DNA from: Shinisaurus crocodilurus
Lineage: Eukaryota > Chordata > Lepidosauria > Squamata > Shinisauridae
Reading direction: 5' to 3'
Length of the DNA stretch: 64,000 nucleotides
NCBI GenBank assembly: GCA_021292165.1
Contig: CM037878.1
Location: forward strand, 292,564,971 to 292,628,970
Both the position numbers and the translations under genes were made by a program. Of the stretch, positions 32,113-43,590 are shown one piece after another. Each line of letters begins with the position of its first letter. Position 1 is the first letter of the stretch. The notes below the pieces were generated by a model that was given only the letters and a program-made list of their open reading frames with translations, did not search any database and was not told where the DNA came from.

Positions 32113-32760
32113 TGTTTTATTTATTTATTTATTATATTTATCAATCGCCCATCTGGCCGGCCACCCGGCCACCCTGGGCGATGTACAATTAAAATACAGT
32201 AAAACACAATAAAATATAATAATTAAAACAGTATAAAAAATTCTTTTAAAATCCTAACCCACCCCATATTCCCGCCTGAACAGCCATGTTTTTAATGCGC
32301 GGCGGAAGCTCATCACGGAGGGGGCATGGCGGAGGTCACTAGGGAGGGGGAGTTCCATAACGTGGGGGCCGCCACAGAGAAGGCCCTCTTCCTAGTCCCC
32401 ACCAGCCTGGCTGCTCTGGCTGATGGGATAAGGAGAAGGCCGTCCGTGGCAGATCTTGTTGAGCGGCCTACTTGATGTTGCTGGAGGCGCTCCTTGAGAT
32501 AAGCTGGGCCGGAGCCGTGTAGGATTTTAAAGGTCAAAACCAACACCTTGAATTCGGCTCGGCAAGCAACTGGTAGCCAGCGCAACTCATTAAGCACTGG
32601 CGTGATGTGATCACGCCGGCGGCTGCCCTTAATCAGGCGAGCCGCCGCGTTCTGTACCAGCTGAAGCTTCCGGACCGTCTTCAAGGGTAACCCCACGTAG
32701 AGCGCATTACAGTAGTCTAGGCGAGAGGAGACCAAGGCACCCCAGGACGCTCCTGTCACC
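32113..32760 (-). pseudogene. L2-type LINE 3' end with RT C-terminus
   Basis: On the minus strand encodes [34 protein letters not shown] and [19 protein letters not shown], followed by the 3' UTR (AACATGGCTGTTCAGGCGGG, ACATCGCCCAGGGTGGCC) and an AT-rich tail. This is the reference copy for the scattered tails. 5'-truncated, no intact ORF. Confidence 0.9.
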
Positions 32761-33119
32761 CCAGGACGCCCCCCCCCCAAGTCATTTTGCTTTGGGACTC
32801 AAGACGGGGTGGGTGGGAGAAATTACACCTCCTTTCTGAGGGCAATCAGTTTGAGTTCAAAGCAATTACCCTGCTCCATACAGGTTTTACACCACTCCTG
32901 CCTACGCTTTCATGAGTCAACCATGGCTAATAAAAAGGCTAAGAGTGACTCGGTAAGGCGTTTGCACCTTTCGCCATATGCCCCAAATTGCACTTAGACC
33001 AAGGTACGCCCCCCCCCCGGCAACTAGTTTGGCGGGCTGGGCATAGATGCCTTTTTCCCTCTTGGGCAAAGATCTTCTATAAACAAGCTCAGAACGTGTT
33101 TGTTTGTTTGTTTGTTTGT

Positions 33120-33165
33120 TACATTTTTTAATCGCCCATCTGGCCGGTCGCCCGGCCACCCTTAA
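33120..33165 (-). repeat. L2-type LINE tail fragment
   Basis: AATCGCCCATCTGGCCGGTC preceded by a GTTT run. Confidence 0.6.
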
Positions 33166-33252
33166 ATATGTTCTTAAATAATAAGAATTTAATAATACTA
33201 ATACTAATAATAGTCGTGTGGCATCCTGAGAACAATTATTGGTATACAAATA

Positions 33253-33268
33253 CTGTTTAATAATAATG

Positions 33269-33319
<51 letters not shown>

Positions 33320-33320
33320 T
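33253..33320. repeat. (AAT)n microsatellite
   Basis: More than 20 uninterrupted AAT/ATA triplets. Confidence 0.95.
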
Positions 33321-33399
33321 CCTCTTTAGCTGGGGCTGACCAAGGGCACATTCCGCCACCGCCCCCCCCGCTCTATGGGGATCGGATGCTGTACTGCAA

Positions 33400-33800
33400 A
33401 GGCAGAATCTTAGATGACCCCCCCTCTCTTTTTTTCCTGCCTTCGCCCCTCACACGCGGGACGCCCGTTTGCATCCCTGCTCCATTGGGCAGAAATACCT
33501 CCTTGAGCGCTTTTCCTTGCCCGGGATGCGGGGAGAGGGCATCGCATCCTCCCCATCGCTCGCCGTGCGGCGCAGCGCAGCATTCCTGAGACTGCAGGAC
33601 CACATCCGCGGCACGGGGCAGGGGCTGCTCCAATCAGGGGCGCTCTGGGCGCCGCCCTCCCACCCCCGCCTTACCTTTTAAAAAGAAAAGAATTCTTCTC
33701 CGCGGCCGGCGGCTGCTGCTGCTGCTGCTGCTGCTGCTTCTGTGCTCCCGCGGGAGCTCCTGGCAGCTCAGCAGCTTCGGTTACACAACTGAGCATGTGC
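33400..33800 (-). promoter_or_regulatory. CpG-rich block, candidate NEU3-A promoter and first exon
   Basis: CpG-dense, unlike its AT-rich surroundings. On the minus strand a possible untranslated exon ends TTTTTAAAAG with donor GTAAGG (exon edge 33675), preceded by a run of about nine CAG triplets (33713-33741). It lies 3.6 kb upstream of NEU3-A coding exon 1, the same spacing as the CpG block of copy B. Transcription is inferred, not shown. Confidence 0.4.
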
Positions 33801-35040
33801 AGACTCCCGCACAGGCTCTGGTCTGCGGGGTGCGTGCGTGCGTGCGTCTTCCAAAGGCTGCTGCTCTGTGTGGCTCTGAGAATACTGTGTCTTATTTTAA
33901 TTATTGTCATGGTTATATACGCCTTGTTTTGGGGTGCGCGCGCGCGCGCGAGTGTTTTGAAGAGGGTTCCTCCTGCTGGTTTCCCAATAATAATTCATCA
34001 TTGTTATTACATGCAAAGGGATGCACATGATGATTATTATTATATACAAAGGGGTGCCCTGAGCAATCCAGTCCTTCCTTCTTACGAGATATGCCTAACC
34101 TGGAATTTTGCGCTGCGCTGCTTCTGAGCGGGCCTGCTCTGGCGGATGCTTTGTGATGGGTGTACAAGGGCATCCTGGATGTCTGGATGCTTTCAGAGCT
34201 CCTTCCCGCGTTCCAAAGGCTGCTTCTCCGCGTGGCTCTGAGGATATCACGTCTTATTTTAATTATTACCATTACCACTGTTATTATGTCTGTGTGGATT
34301 CTCCCCTCGCACTCATCACCTTAGAGCCGCTTGATTCTCTGTGGAATGGGTGGGTGGGTGCTGGAACAGGAGAATGTTGAATAAATAATAATAATAAATA
34401 AATAAATAAATAATAATAATGATGATGATGTGGGCCCAAAGGAGGACTTTTGTGTGGCTGTGTGATCTCCCCCCCCCCCTCGCTTTGCATGTTTTGTGCC
34501 TCAGTTTTCTCTTTCTGCGGTATGGGGTTGCTGACTGTTGGGGATTCAAAGACTGCTCCGCCTCTTGTGACCCCTTGGCTCTGCCTCTGCTGACCTGCCC
34601 ACCCACCCCCCTCAGACTGCCCACCAGCCTCCGGGGGGAGGGAACTCTGCGAGCAAGATCAGCCCCGATTAATCCCACCACATAGAGCAGCGCTGCTGCT
34701 TTGCAAGCAATGGCCGAGCCCTAAGCACAGAGCGAAAAGACCATTTTGACTTTGTACCCTCCCTTCTTTGGGCCAGCCGACCAGTGTCGTTCCAGCAGGA
34801 TTTAGCCTCTTGAAAGCTCAGTGTGAAAGAGGCGATTTAGCACGGGGAGAAGAAAAAAAACCCTTCTCCACACCCTTTGGGCTTGGAGCCCCGCCCACTC
34901 CTCCATTAGCCCCGCCCCCATGTGCACCCCACTTGGGGTGCGGAGATTTCGTAGATCATAGAGTTGGAAGGCGCTAGCTCCTTCCAACTCATTCATCTAT
35001 TACCTGCTCCATTCGGCTCGGTGCTTGGAGACACTTTTTT
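33801..35040. other. No recognisable gene
   Basis: Contains duplicated short blocks (GTCTTATTTTAATTATTGTC near 33890 and GTCTTATTTTAATTATTACC near 34250, each after CTGAG(G)ATA), suggesting a local tandem duplication of about 350 bp. A 34-bp CR1-tail hairpin lies near 34950-34990. No exon seen. Confidence 0.45.
34375..34432. repeat. (AAT)n/(AAAT)n/(GAT)n microsatellite
   Basis: Run of AAT, AAAT and GATGATGAT repeats. Confidence 0.85.
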
Positions 35041-35100
35041 TCAATGTAAAGTTGGAAGGGGCCTATAAGGCCATCGAGTCCAACCCCCTGCGCAACACAG

Positions 35101-35273
35101 GCCTGTGGCTTACGCTGGCTCAGCTTGTCTGAGTGTGGAAAGGTAAGCAGGGTCAAGCCTGGTTGTTACTTGGATGGGAGACCCCTCCCTCTAGTTTCCT
35201 GCACTGAGCAGGGGGTTGGACTCAATAGCCTTGTAGGCTCCTTCCAACTCTATGATCTATGAAATCTATTAAG
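35101..35273 (+). repeat. 5S-rRNA-derived SINE with CR1-like tail, inserted in CR1
   Basis: GGTAAGCAGGGTCAAGCCTG and TACTTGGATGGGAGACC (5S A-box/C-box region) then the CR1-type tail ending ATGATCTATGAAATCT. The minus-strand CR1 before it (35047-35100) resumes after it (35275). Confidence 0.85.
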
Positions 35274-35274
35274 T

Positions 35275-35580
35275 CAAAGCATCCCCGACAGATGGCCGTC
35301 CAGCTGCACCTTGAATGCCTCCAGAGTGGGAGAGCCCACCACCTCCCTAGGTCGTTGGTTCCATTGTCTTATTGCTCTGACTAGTCAGGAAATTTTTCCT
35401 GATGTTTAGGTGGAATCTGGGTTCCTGTAACTTGAGCCCATTATTCCGTGTCCTGCAAACTGGGATGATGGAGAAGAGATCCTGGCCCTCCTCTAAATTG
35501 TGACAACCCTTCAAGTACTGGAGGAGTGCGGTCATATATCTCCACTCAGTCTCCTCTTCTGAACATCATTTATGTTCTTA
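35275..35580 (-). repeat. CR1 LINE 3' region
   Basis: Minus-strand translation gives FSIIPVCRTRNNGLKLQEP and FHLNIRKNFLT, CR1 ORF2 C-terminus. Together with 35047-35100 it forms one CR1 copy split by the 5S-type SINE. Confidence 0.88.
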
Positions 35581-35584
35581 GCAG

Positions 35585-36239
35585 CAGTCTACAACATCCT
35601 TGTAAGGCAGGCCAGCACCATTTTCTTCAGATTGCAGACGGGGGCCCAAGGGCAAGTTGGAGCCCCGCCCCCATGCAAGTAAGTTGAATGGCAGAGGTGA
35701 GCTTTGCGGCAGGGGATTTCCCAGTTCACCTCAGCATCTGCTGGCCAGTGTTGGAAACAGGATGCTGGAATAGTTGGGCCCTTGGTCTGATACAGCCAGG
35801 CTCTTACACTCTTGCGAGGGGAAGATAATTTCAAGTACACACACACACACACACACCTGGTGTCGGAGTCATTCCACGCTACGCAGCATGACACAATAAA
35901 ATTCTGGACTGCACCAGTTCAGACTTGCGTGACGCCCATGGGGTGTGTCCCATGTTTTGGAGAAAGCCTGTAATTCACGTGCATGACCCTGCATAGCCCC
36001 TGACATGATGTCATAGATCTAGGTGGATAGGGCACGGCTATGGTCCACCCCTGCTCGTGCAGAAATAGTGGGGTCTCCATCCAAGTCACACAGCCTGACC
36101 TGCTATTCACGCGGACATGACACCACAGACATAGCTCCCTTAGGACCATACATTTCCCAGTGTAGCTTGTCTAGCTTTGGTTGCCTGCCCGCATCAGGGC
36201 CGATAAATAGGGCGAACGGCTCCATAACGAGCCACAATA
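35585..36239. other. No recognisable gene
   Basis: A (CA)n run at about 35838-35858; otherwise unassigned sequence. Confidence 0.4.
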
Positions 36240-36790
36240 TGGACGGCGGCACGATTGGTAGCTCTGATCGTTATCATCAGATATAATGTTTTCTAGTTAG
36301 AAAGTGTCTAGCACATTGTAAGGTTGGGCAAGACTGCAGAATGTTGTTTCAAATTAGCATTTCGGTAGGTTTTTGCATTTCAATCACTGTTACTACATTC
36401 TTTGTGAGAACTCTAGCACATGGGGGGCTGCTAGGGTCTGTAATCTTCAGATTAGAAGGGACCTCTCTCCACCTCGGCAAAGATCTTTCTGATTCGCAGC
36501 TCAATTGTTCAAATGCTAGTTAACCAAAAACGAAAACGGAAAACGAACAAAGCACCGAACACCAATATCTTGGTCAAGCAAGCTTCCTGGCTTTGTGTGG
36601 CTGCTTTTTCTTTTAATAAATATTTGGGGGAATTGGGAAGCCCTACTGATGAGCTGCAGGAGTTTTGAGTTTGCACTGTAATGGTAATTAAATATTTTAT
36701 TTGTTTTAATATAAAATTGCGTTTCATTTATTTATTCCATAAAAAGGCCCACCAAAATCCTCAGCACCAGGCCCATAATGCTCTTATCCG
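36240..36790 (+). mobile_element. Element H fragment
   Basis: Matches 39002-40240 in reverse complement with an internal deletion (GCAGCTCAATTGTTCAAATG, TGAGCTGCAGGAGTTTTGAG, GGTAATTAAATATTTTATTT) and ends like the right end of H (GGCCCATAATGCTCTTATCC). Confidence 0.75.
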
Positions 36791-36799
36791 CCTGCGGCA

Positions 36800-38780
36800 T
36801 GGCAGCGCGCCAGCGAGGGGGCCAAGCCTTTGGGGGGGGGGCCCTCAGGAACCGACCCCAGGCAGCTCCTGGTAAGATTAGCTGGATTGAGGGCTCTAGT
36901 GAAGGCAAGCCTTGTGAGAGTTTTACCCATCTCTGACCTGCGGGTGAGATGGAGTAGTTCCTCCTCGGGCGGCAGGGCTATGCTGGATCTAACCCTGGAA
37001 GAAGATTGACCCTCAGGTAACAGGTGTGTACCTGTACACACCTTGTAGGCTCCTGAGAGATATTAAGGAATCAGGTTTTATTGTTTTTCAGCTTTACTGT
37101 GTACTAAAGTGTGGAGCTTTTGGGGTTCCTACATACACACACACGCACACGCCTCCTCATGTGTAACCAAGTGAGGCCAGTCAAGGGGGCTGGGAGGAAG
37201 CGAAAGGTACATAAAACCTAGGATGGGGCCTGGCGCCCGGAGGTCTGGAGGAGCCAGGCTGAAAGCGTTCATATGCAGATGTAATTCAAATAGTTCAAGT
37301 CATGAGTTCCCCCTCCCTTGCCTGGCCAGGTGAAGTTCTTTCTGATTGGCTGAAGGCAGGAAAGCTACAGAAAGGGGGAGGGGGGAAAGATATTTCCCAA
37401 AGTCTGTTTTAGTCTTGGTCTTTGTCCTGGATCGCGTGGCTACCGGCTACCCTGGCTATTGGGGATGGCGGCAAGCCAAAGAGAGGTCCCAAGCCTTTGG
37501 GGGGGGGGCATCAGGATCCAACCCCAGGCAGCTCCTAGTAAAATTAGCTAGTTTAAAGGCTCTGGTGAAAGGGAGTTTACCCATCTTGGACCTTTGGGTA
37601 GATGGAGTAGTTCTCTTCGGGCGGCAAGGCTGTGCTGGATCTAACCCTTGAAGAGAACACCCTCAGGTAACAGGTGTGTGCCTGAGAGATCTTAAGGAAT
37701 CAGGTTTTATTGTTTTGTAGCTTTACTGTGTACCAAAGTGTCTCTCTATATTGTGTGCTTCTCTTATTTCCCTAATCTTGTTGTAAATTGCTACCAGAAA
37801 TAAACCTTGTCATGGTTTACCCCACATGGGTTTTGTAGTCACTCTGTTTGGTTCAGTAACTAAATCCAGGTTACAGGCCAAAGGGCAAGTCCCTGAACAG
37901 AGATTCAAGTAGGATTGCAGACAGCTGAGGCTGGCAATCTGGTACCTTGAGATCTCTGGGGGTCTTGGTTCCTTTGGGGTAGGAAAGGGTGGGGGTGTGG
38001 CGGGTCAGCCAGCCCCCCTCTTCCTCCACATAAAGTGTGTCTCTCTGTTTTGTGTGCTTCCCTCGTTTCCCTAATCTTGTTGTAAGATGCTACCAGGTAG
38101 TTTCCTTGGCAACCCCCATCTGCATAATCCCCACAAGGAGGGAAACTGGAGATACCAGTTTGGCCAGCCAGGTACACAATAGGGAACATCACCCCACCCG
38201 AAGAGGACTCCTGGATCATCTGGAGGTAAAGGGCAGTCTCAAAGAGCTGCAAAGTCTCCCCTGAGGAAACCCAGTCCCTGCAAGACGTCACCTTTCCCCG
38301 GGCAGGAATAAGCCCACCTGACACGAAGGGGCAGGAATAAGCCCACCTGATCGGCAAGGGGCGGGAGAGGGGCGGGGTAGAAAACCCCGCTACCCAACCG
38401 AGGAGGGTTGTCGGGAACACAGGCGAGCTGACAACGTCCACGTCCAGCCCCGGCTGGGTCAAGCAGTTCTCTTCCCCGAGCCTGGCGGGCTCGGAGTCAG
38501 GCGAGAAGCTGGAAGGCGTAAAGTCCTTGGTCTAAGGAAACGCTTTGCTGCAGTACGCTAGCCTGAGAACCAAGTCATTCATAGATCTAAGGTCACGACC
38601 AGGTCCTGTTTATGTGTAGTATTCCTAGAAGTCTTATTAGTTCCGCTCCATTTAACCTGTAGTAAATAAAGCGTCTGTCTGTTCTTTGATGCGAATAGGC
38701 TCCTGTGCTTCCCTTTAAGCCGCGTACGAGAGTTTAAACCGCTTACACTCGCATTAACGGGCTGTATCTCAGTGCCGGTT
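36800..38780 (+). repeat. LTR-like tract with internal direct repeats
   Basis: A block at about 36822-37107 (CCAGGCAGCTCCTGGTAAGA, GGATCTAACCCTGG, AGGAATCAGGTTTTATTG) recurs at 37495-37745, and its downstream part (GTGTGCTTCTCTTATTTCCC) again at 38045-38110. Poly(A)-like AATAAA occurs at 37800 and 38665. This resembles U3/R/U5 pieces of one or two LTR families; termini and target duplications were not found. Confidence 0.4.
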
Positions 38781-39001
38781 AACCCGCTAAGTGCCGAACT
38801 CAGGCAGAAGACCCAGTTGCTGGTCTTCCACACTTTTGAACGCCCCCACGTATATAAAAATGACCGATGGCAACACATTTACACCGTGTGAACTCAGGTG
38901 TGAGCAACGCGAAGCACAGGTCCCCGTGCTTAGTGTAATGTGGCCACAAACCAGAGGGCTAACTCTCCATGTCACGAGTGCCACACAGCCCACAGGATGG
39001 C

Positions 39002-39434
39002 CAGGGCCGGATTAAGAGCATTATGCTGAGGATTTTGGTGGGCCTTTTTATGGAAATAAATAAAATGAAGACGCAATTTTATATTAAAACAAATTAAATA
39101 TTTTAATTACCATTAAAGTGCCAACACAGAAACATATTGAAAATATTTCTTTTTTTGTAAACAATAAGCTTGTTAACTCAATAAAACCGTTCATCACATA
39201 TCGTTGATGATAAGTACCTCCACGTTTTTTAACCTCTAGGGCAGTCTTCCCCAACCGGGGCCCTTCCAAATGTTTGGGGGCCCAGCTCCCATCTTCCCCA
39301 GCCACTGGCCATGCTGCCTGAGGCAAATGAGAACTGTAGTTCAAAATATCCAAGAGGGATATTTGGTGAACTCTGTTCTCTGGGGTTTTTCAAAATAAAA
39401 CTTAAAATGCCACACAATTCCCCATGAAAGCGCA

Positions 39435-39485
<51 letters not shown>

Positions 39486-40359
39486 AGCCAAGCAGGTGAC
39501 ATTTTGCAGGCGGCAGGAGGATCAACACCCCCAAAAGGCAGACACCCACACCCACAAACACACAGCCCTTACGTTCAGTTTGGCTCACAAAAGAGGGAAA
39601 GCCCTTTTACAGAAAAAAAGGAGAAGGAGGAGAACTTGCAGATCAAAAGAGTCAAACTTTTGAACCTTACCTGTGCAGAGGAGGGCCATCAGGACCAGCA
39701 GCAGGTAAAGACCATCCCAGAGGTTTGTCCCATAGCAAGCAGAAGTCATGGTGGAGATTTTGGAGGCGGGTGGGCAGAGAGGGGTCGCTTGACGGAGCAA
39801 AAACTCAAAAACTCCTGCAGCTCATCAGTAAGGGTCTTCCCAATTTCCCCCAAATTATTTATTTAAAAAAAAAAAAAGCAGCCACAACAAAAAGCCAGGA
39901 AGCTTTGCTTGACCAAGAATAATTGTGTTGTTCTTGTTGCTTTGTTGTTGTTGTTTTTTTGTTAAACTAGCATTTGAACAATTGAGCTGCGAATCAGAAA
40001 GATCTTTTGCTCGAGGCTGGAGAGAGAGGTCCCTTCTAAATCTGAATATTACAGACTCTAGCAAGCCTCCCATGTGCTAGAAATTCTCACAAAGAAATGT
40101 AGTAACAGTGATTGAAATGCAAAGATACTGAAATGCTAATTTGAGAACAACAGTTCTTGCTAGGTCTTGCCTCAAGCCTGTAATGCAGATGTGCTTAGAA
40201 CACCTTTCTAATCTTGAAAAAATCATTAATTATGCTGAATGATAACGGTCAGAGCTAAGGGGGGGGGGAAATCGCAGAGTGTCCCTATAATTGCGGGCCT
40301 ATTGTCTGTTAAGGGCCTGGAGCTCCCGCTCCAACAGCCCCTAGCTTAATCCGGCCCTG
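39002..40359 (-). mobile_element. hAT-like element H (short copy)
   Basis: Begins CAGGGCCGGATTAAGAGC and ends CTAGCTTAATCCGGCCCTG, inverse of 18418-21119. Flanks AGGATGGC (38994-39001) and GGGACGGC (40360-40367) agree at 6 of 8 positions, both differences transitions, consistent with an aged 8-bp target duplication. Contains a (CA)n run at 39445-39481 and a decayed MITE at 39241-39355. Confidence 0.82.
39445..39481. repeat. (CA)n microsatellite
   Basis: GCGCGC passing into about 17 CA units. Confidence 0.95.
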
Positions 40360-40755
40360 GGGACGGCACCTAGCCTGTGGCAGTGCACATAGTACACAGC
40401 CAGTGGCGCAGAGGCACCAGGGCTCAGTCACAGGGCCAAAGTGCCGGGGCTTTTTGATTAGCAGGACGAACGGGGTCACCCAGGGCCAGCCCCACCGTTG
40501 AGCAAAGGGAAGTGTTTGCCTCAGGTGGCAGATGCTGGGACCACTGCATCACCGAGAACGATTAAAAATGGGCGTCTGTCTCCTCTGTTTTGTAGCACTG
40601 TTTCCCCACCGCCCCACCCCTTCCTCACCCATCCCCTTTTCCTGTCTTTCTAAATTGTAAGCTTATGGGGGCAGGGACCATCTTGTTTAACTGATAGTTT
40701 GTAAGCTGCTCCGGGAGCCTTTTTGGCTGAGGAGTGGGATAAAAATACCATAAAT

Positions 40756-40796
40756 CAGTGTTCTCTAACCTGGGGACCCAAGGTTGGAGAACACTG
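40756..40796. mobile_element. 41-bp remnant hAT-type hairpin with intact target duplication
   Basis: CAGTGTTCTCTAACC ... GGTTGGAGAACACTG, only the two termini of the family at 4969-5089. Flanked by a perfect 8-bp duplication CCATAAAT (40748-40755 and 40797-40804). It interrupts a LINE-like tail (GGATAAAAATACCATAAAT, then AAATAAAT). Confidence 0.9.
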
Positions 40797-40914
40797 CCAT
40801 AAATAAATAAAGGAAGCCCAGTCAAATGCCTGGTGAACTCTTCGGTGATGGAGATATTTTCTTGTCTTCTTCACCAATTCTTCTTCCCACCAGTTCCCCA
40901 CAAGTGTTATCCTG

Positions 40915-41330
40915 GTTTAAAGAGGTTTAAAGATGTTCTTAAGGCAAATCTAAAAAAAATGCAATATAAACATCGAAAACTGGGAAGCTCTGGCCCATGA
41001 ACAATCTAAATGGAGGTTGGCCTTTCACAAAGGTTCCATGGACTTTGAAGAAGCCCGAGTGCAAGGCGAAAGGGAGAAACGTGCTAGGCGAAAAGCACGT
41101 CAAATGAATCCTTTACAGGACCATCTTCCATCTGGTAACCTGTGTCCTCACTATGGGTAGCTGTGTGGATCTAGAATTGGCCTCCACAGTCACTTACGGA
41201 CGGACCCATCGCTAGAGTCTACACAATCTTCTTTAGAATTTCCTCCTTGTATCCTGGAAGACAATCTTACTCGGTCGCCTGATGATGATGATGATGATAG
41301 CAATAACCATCCCAGGGACAGAATTCTGCT
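40915..41330 (+). pseudogene. LINE ORF2 C-terminal remnant
   Basis: In two frames encodes DVLKANLKK and then NIENWEALAHEQSKWRLAF, EEARVQGEREKRARRKAR, a basic segment typical of the ORF2 C-terminus of some LINE clades. It continues with a finger-like remnant and a GAT run. Frameshifted and stopped. Confidence 0.6.
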
Positions 41331-41942
41331 TGCAAACTAGGTGTGAGCTTGCTTTGTGCTTTCTTAGCATGCAAAATTCCAGGGTTGTTGTTGTTGTTTT
41401 CTTGTCACTGCAGCTGCAATTTTGACAGGAGTAGGTGTGGAATCCAGTGGGTTTTGGGTGGGGGGAGACCGTGTGTCCTGTCCCCCCCCCTCCTCAGAAG
41501 CTTCCCATTCTTGCAATATAGCAATCAGGTGCTTTGATTTCAGGGCTGGCAGCTAACCCCAAAATTCCCAAACCCTTTAACACTAAATAGCAGAGTGAGG
41601 GAATGTGTCAGGCAGCAAGATAAAAGGTATCCCCTAAGGAGCCCCGCTCCGCAGACACACACCAAACTGAAGTGGCACCACAAGGACTGGCAACATCACA
41701 CTCCCTATCTTGGCATTGCACAGGCACAATTCTGGTCTGTATCACCTATTGCAATTTGTGTTGTTGTTTTTTTAAAAAAAACCCGTGTCACTTCCCTCCA
41801 TCTAGCACATTAGGGAGAGAGGTCTACACGAAAACTTCCTTTGATGTGCTGGTTTATTACATGCAGGGAAGGTTTGGGGGGGTGTTTTACAGGGTGGGGG
41901 GGGATTAAAAATGACACACAGGAAGCCAGATTCTGCCTGGAC

Positions 41943-42108
41943 GCCTGTGGCTTATGCTGACTCAGCTTGTCTGAGCGTGGAAAGCTAAGCAGGGTCAAGC
42001 CTGGTTGTTACTTGGATGGGAGACCCCTCCTCTAGTTTCCTGCACTGAGCAGGGGGTGGGACTCGATGGCCTTGTAGGCTCCTTCCAACTCTATGATCTA
42101 TGAAATCT
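41943..42108 (+). repeat. 5S-rRNA-derived SINE with CR1-like tail (best copy)
   Basis: GCCTGTGGCTTATGCTGACT head, then AAGCTAAGCAGGGTCAAGCC and TTACTTGGATGGGAGACC, nearly identical to the internal promoter of vertebrate 5S rRNA, then CTGCACTGAGCAGGGGG and GACTCGATGGCCTTGTAGGC, the CR1 3' end. Confidence 0.9.
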
Positions 42109-42297
42109 GTGAAAAACTTCCTGACTGTTAGAGCAACACAACAATGGAACCAACGACCTAGGGAGGTGGTGGGCTCTCCCACACTGGAGGCTGGACGGCC
42201 ATCTGTCAGGGATGCTTTGACTTGGGTTCCTGCACTGAGCTGGGGGTTGGACTCGATGGCCTTATAGGCCCCTTCCAACTCTGCTATTCTGTCCATG
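42109..42297 (+). repeat. CR1 LINE 3' end
   Basis: AAAAACTTCCTGACTGTTAG, AGGGAGGTGGTGGGCTCTC and TTGGACTCGATGGCCTTATA, directly downstream of the 5S-type SINE. Confidence 0.82.
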
Positions 42298-42659
42298 ATC
42301 CTACCTCATTCTGCATAATGTATAGTAAAGTTCAGATATCGAGAGTCTGCACATATCTCGCCCTCCAGACTTGTGTTGCCTGCGGTACGAACAGATCAGC
42401 CTTCGAATAAATGCTCGCCACGCCTCTCTAATCTGCCGCAGGACGGGGACGAGATGGGCAGCTGGTCTTTCGTGTTAAGAAGTCATGGTGCTCCATTTGC
42501 AGGCTGTGGTGATGATATCAATACAGTCCAGGTTTTGTTTTTTAGGCCTTCGTACAACTGGAGTGTATGTAGGATTGCACTGTGAAATACTGTTGCACGT
42601 TCACCGTTTCTCGACATGATGGGCATTTTCGGGGATGGTATTATTTTTTTATTAAATTT

Positions 42660-42735
42660 GTTTGTTTATTTGTTTATTTATTTAATTTTTAAATCACCCA
42701 TCTGGTCGGCCACCCGGCCACCCTGGGCGATGTAT
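42660..42735 (-). repeat. L2-type LINE 3' tail
   Basis: TTTGTTTATTTATTTA then CACCCATCTGGTCGGCCACC and CCCTGGGCGATGTA. Confidence 0.65.
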
Positions 42736-42979
42736 TATAAGGTTTGGATGAAACTGCACTGTGGACATTTAACCCTTCGTAATATCTGTACCCCCAAAAT
42801 CACCCTGCAAAATGTATCTGTCTCTGTTGTCTAATACTAAAAGTAGGGATGTGTGAGGAATCTCTTTGGGGGGTGGAAATCCCTGATTTCCTTGGTTCGT
42901 AGCACCCCCCCTGGATTCCAGCTCGCAACACCCGCGCCAGCTCCAACTGGCCCCAGCTGGCTCGCGGACTTCCAGCAGC

Positions 42980-43215
42980 AAGGCAGACCGAGATTTGCGC
43001 ACATTTTCCACGTGGTTCCTTTGCGCACATCTCACGGGATTTCCGCAAATCTCACGGGATTTGCACAAATCTTGCTATGTCGCGTCATTTACGGGTGTCA
43101 TTTTTGTACAAAACGGCACCTGAAAAACACATGGCATGGCACGATTTCTGCAAATCTCGCCTATTACATCAAGAGCAACGTGGAAAATTTGTGCGAATCT
43201 TAGTCTGCCTTACCA
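42980..43215. repeat. Inverted-repeat element (GATTTGCGCACATTTTCC)
   Basis: CAGACCGAGATTTGCGCACA...TTCCACGTGG near 42984 is mirrored by CAACGTGGAAAATTTGTGCG...TCTTAGTCTGCC near 43178. The interior repeats TCTCACGGGATTT. Probably a DNA-transposon remnant. Confidence 0.5.
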
Positions 43216-43359
43216 TCGGAAGCCCACGAAATAACCTGAATTGGCCCTTTTCCAGAGGAGTGGAACGGACGCAAACAGAAAAACCCATGAGCTGAAATGA
43301 GCCGGATTTTTGAGGGCATCCCGTGGAATTGATTGATGGCAGATTCTAGTAGACGAAAG

Positions 43360-43535
43360 TAAAAACTTGGCTGTTCAGGCGGGAATATGGGGTCGGCTAA
43401 CATTTTAACATTTTATACTGTTTTAAATGTATTTTATCCTATTTTTATCTTATGTAATAAATTAATAAATATAATAAATAAATAAATGTACATCGCCCGG
43501 GGTGGCCGGTTTGCCGGCCAGATGGGCGATATGTA
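43360..43535 (+). repeat. L2-type LINE 3' tail
   Basis: ACTTGGCTGTTCAGGCGGGA and TACATCGCCCGGGGTGGCCG, as at 6095. Confidence 0.7.
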
Positions 43536-43544
43536 AATGTAAAT

Positions 43545-43590
43545 GTAAATAATAATAATAATAATAATAACAACAACAACAACAACAACT
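43545..43590. repeat. (AAT)n/(AAC)n microsatellite
   Basis: AAT triplets followed by AAC triplets. Confidence 0.9.

Noticed and set aside
41943..42030. 5S rRNA gene
   Set aside because: Only the internal promoter half resembles 5S; the remainder is diverged and joined to a CR1 tail.
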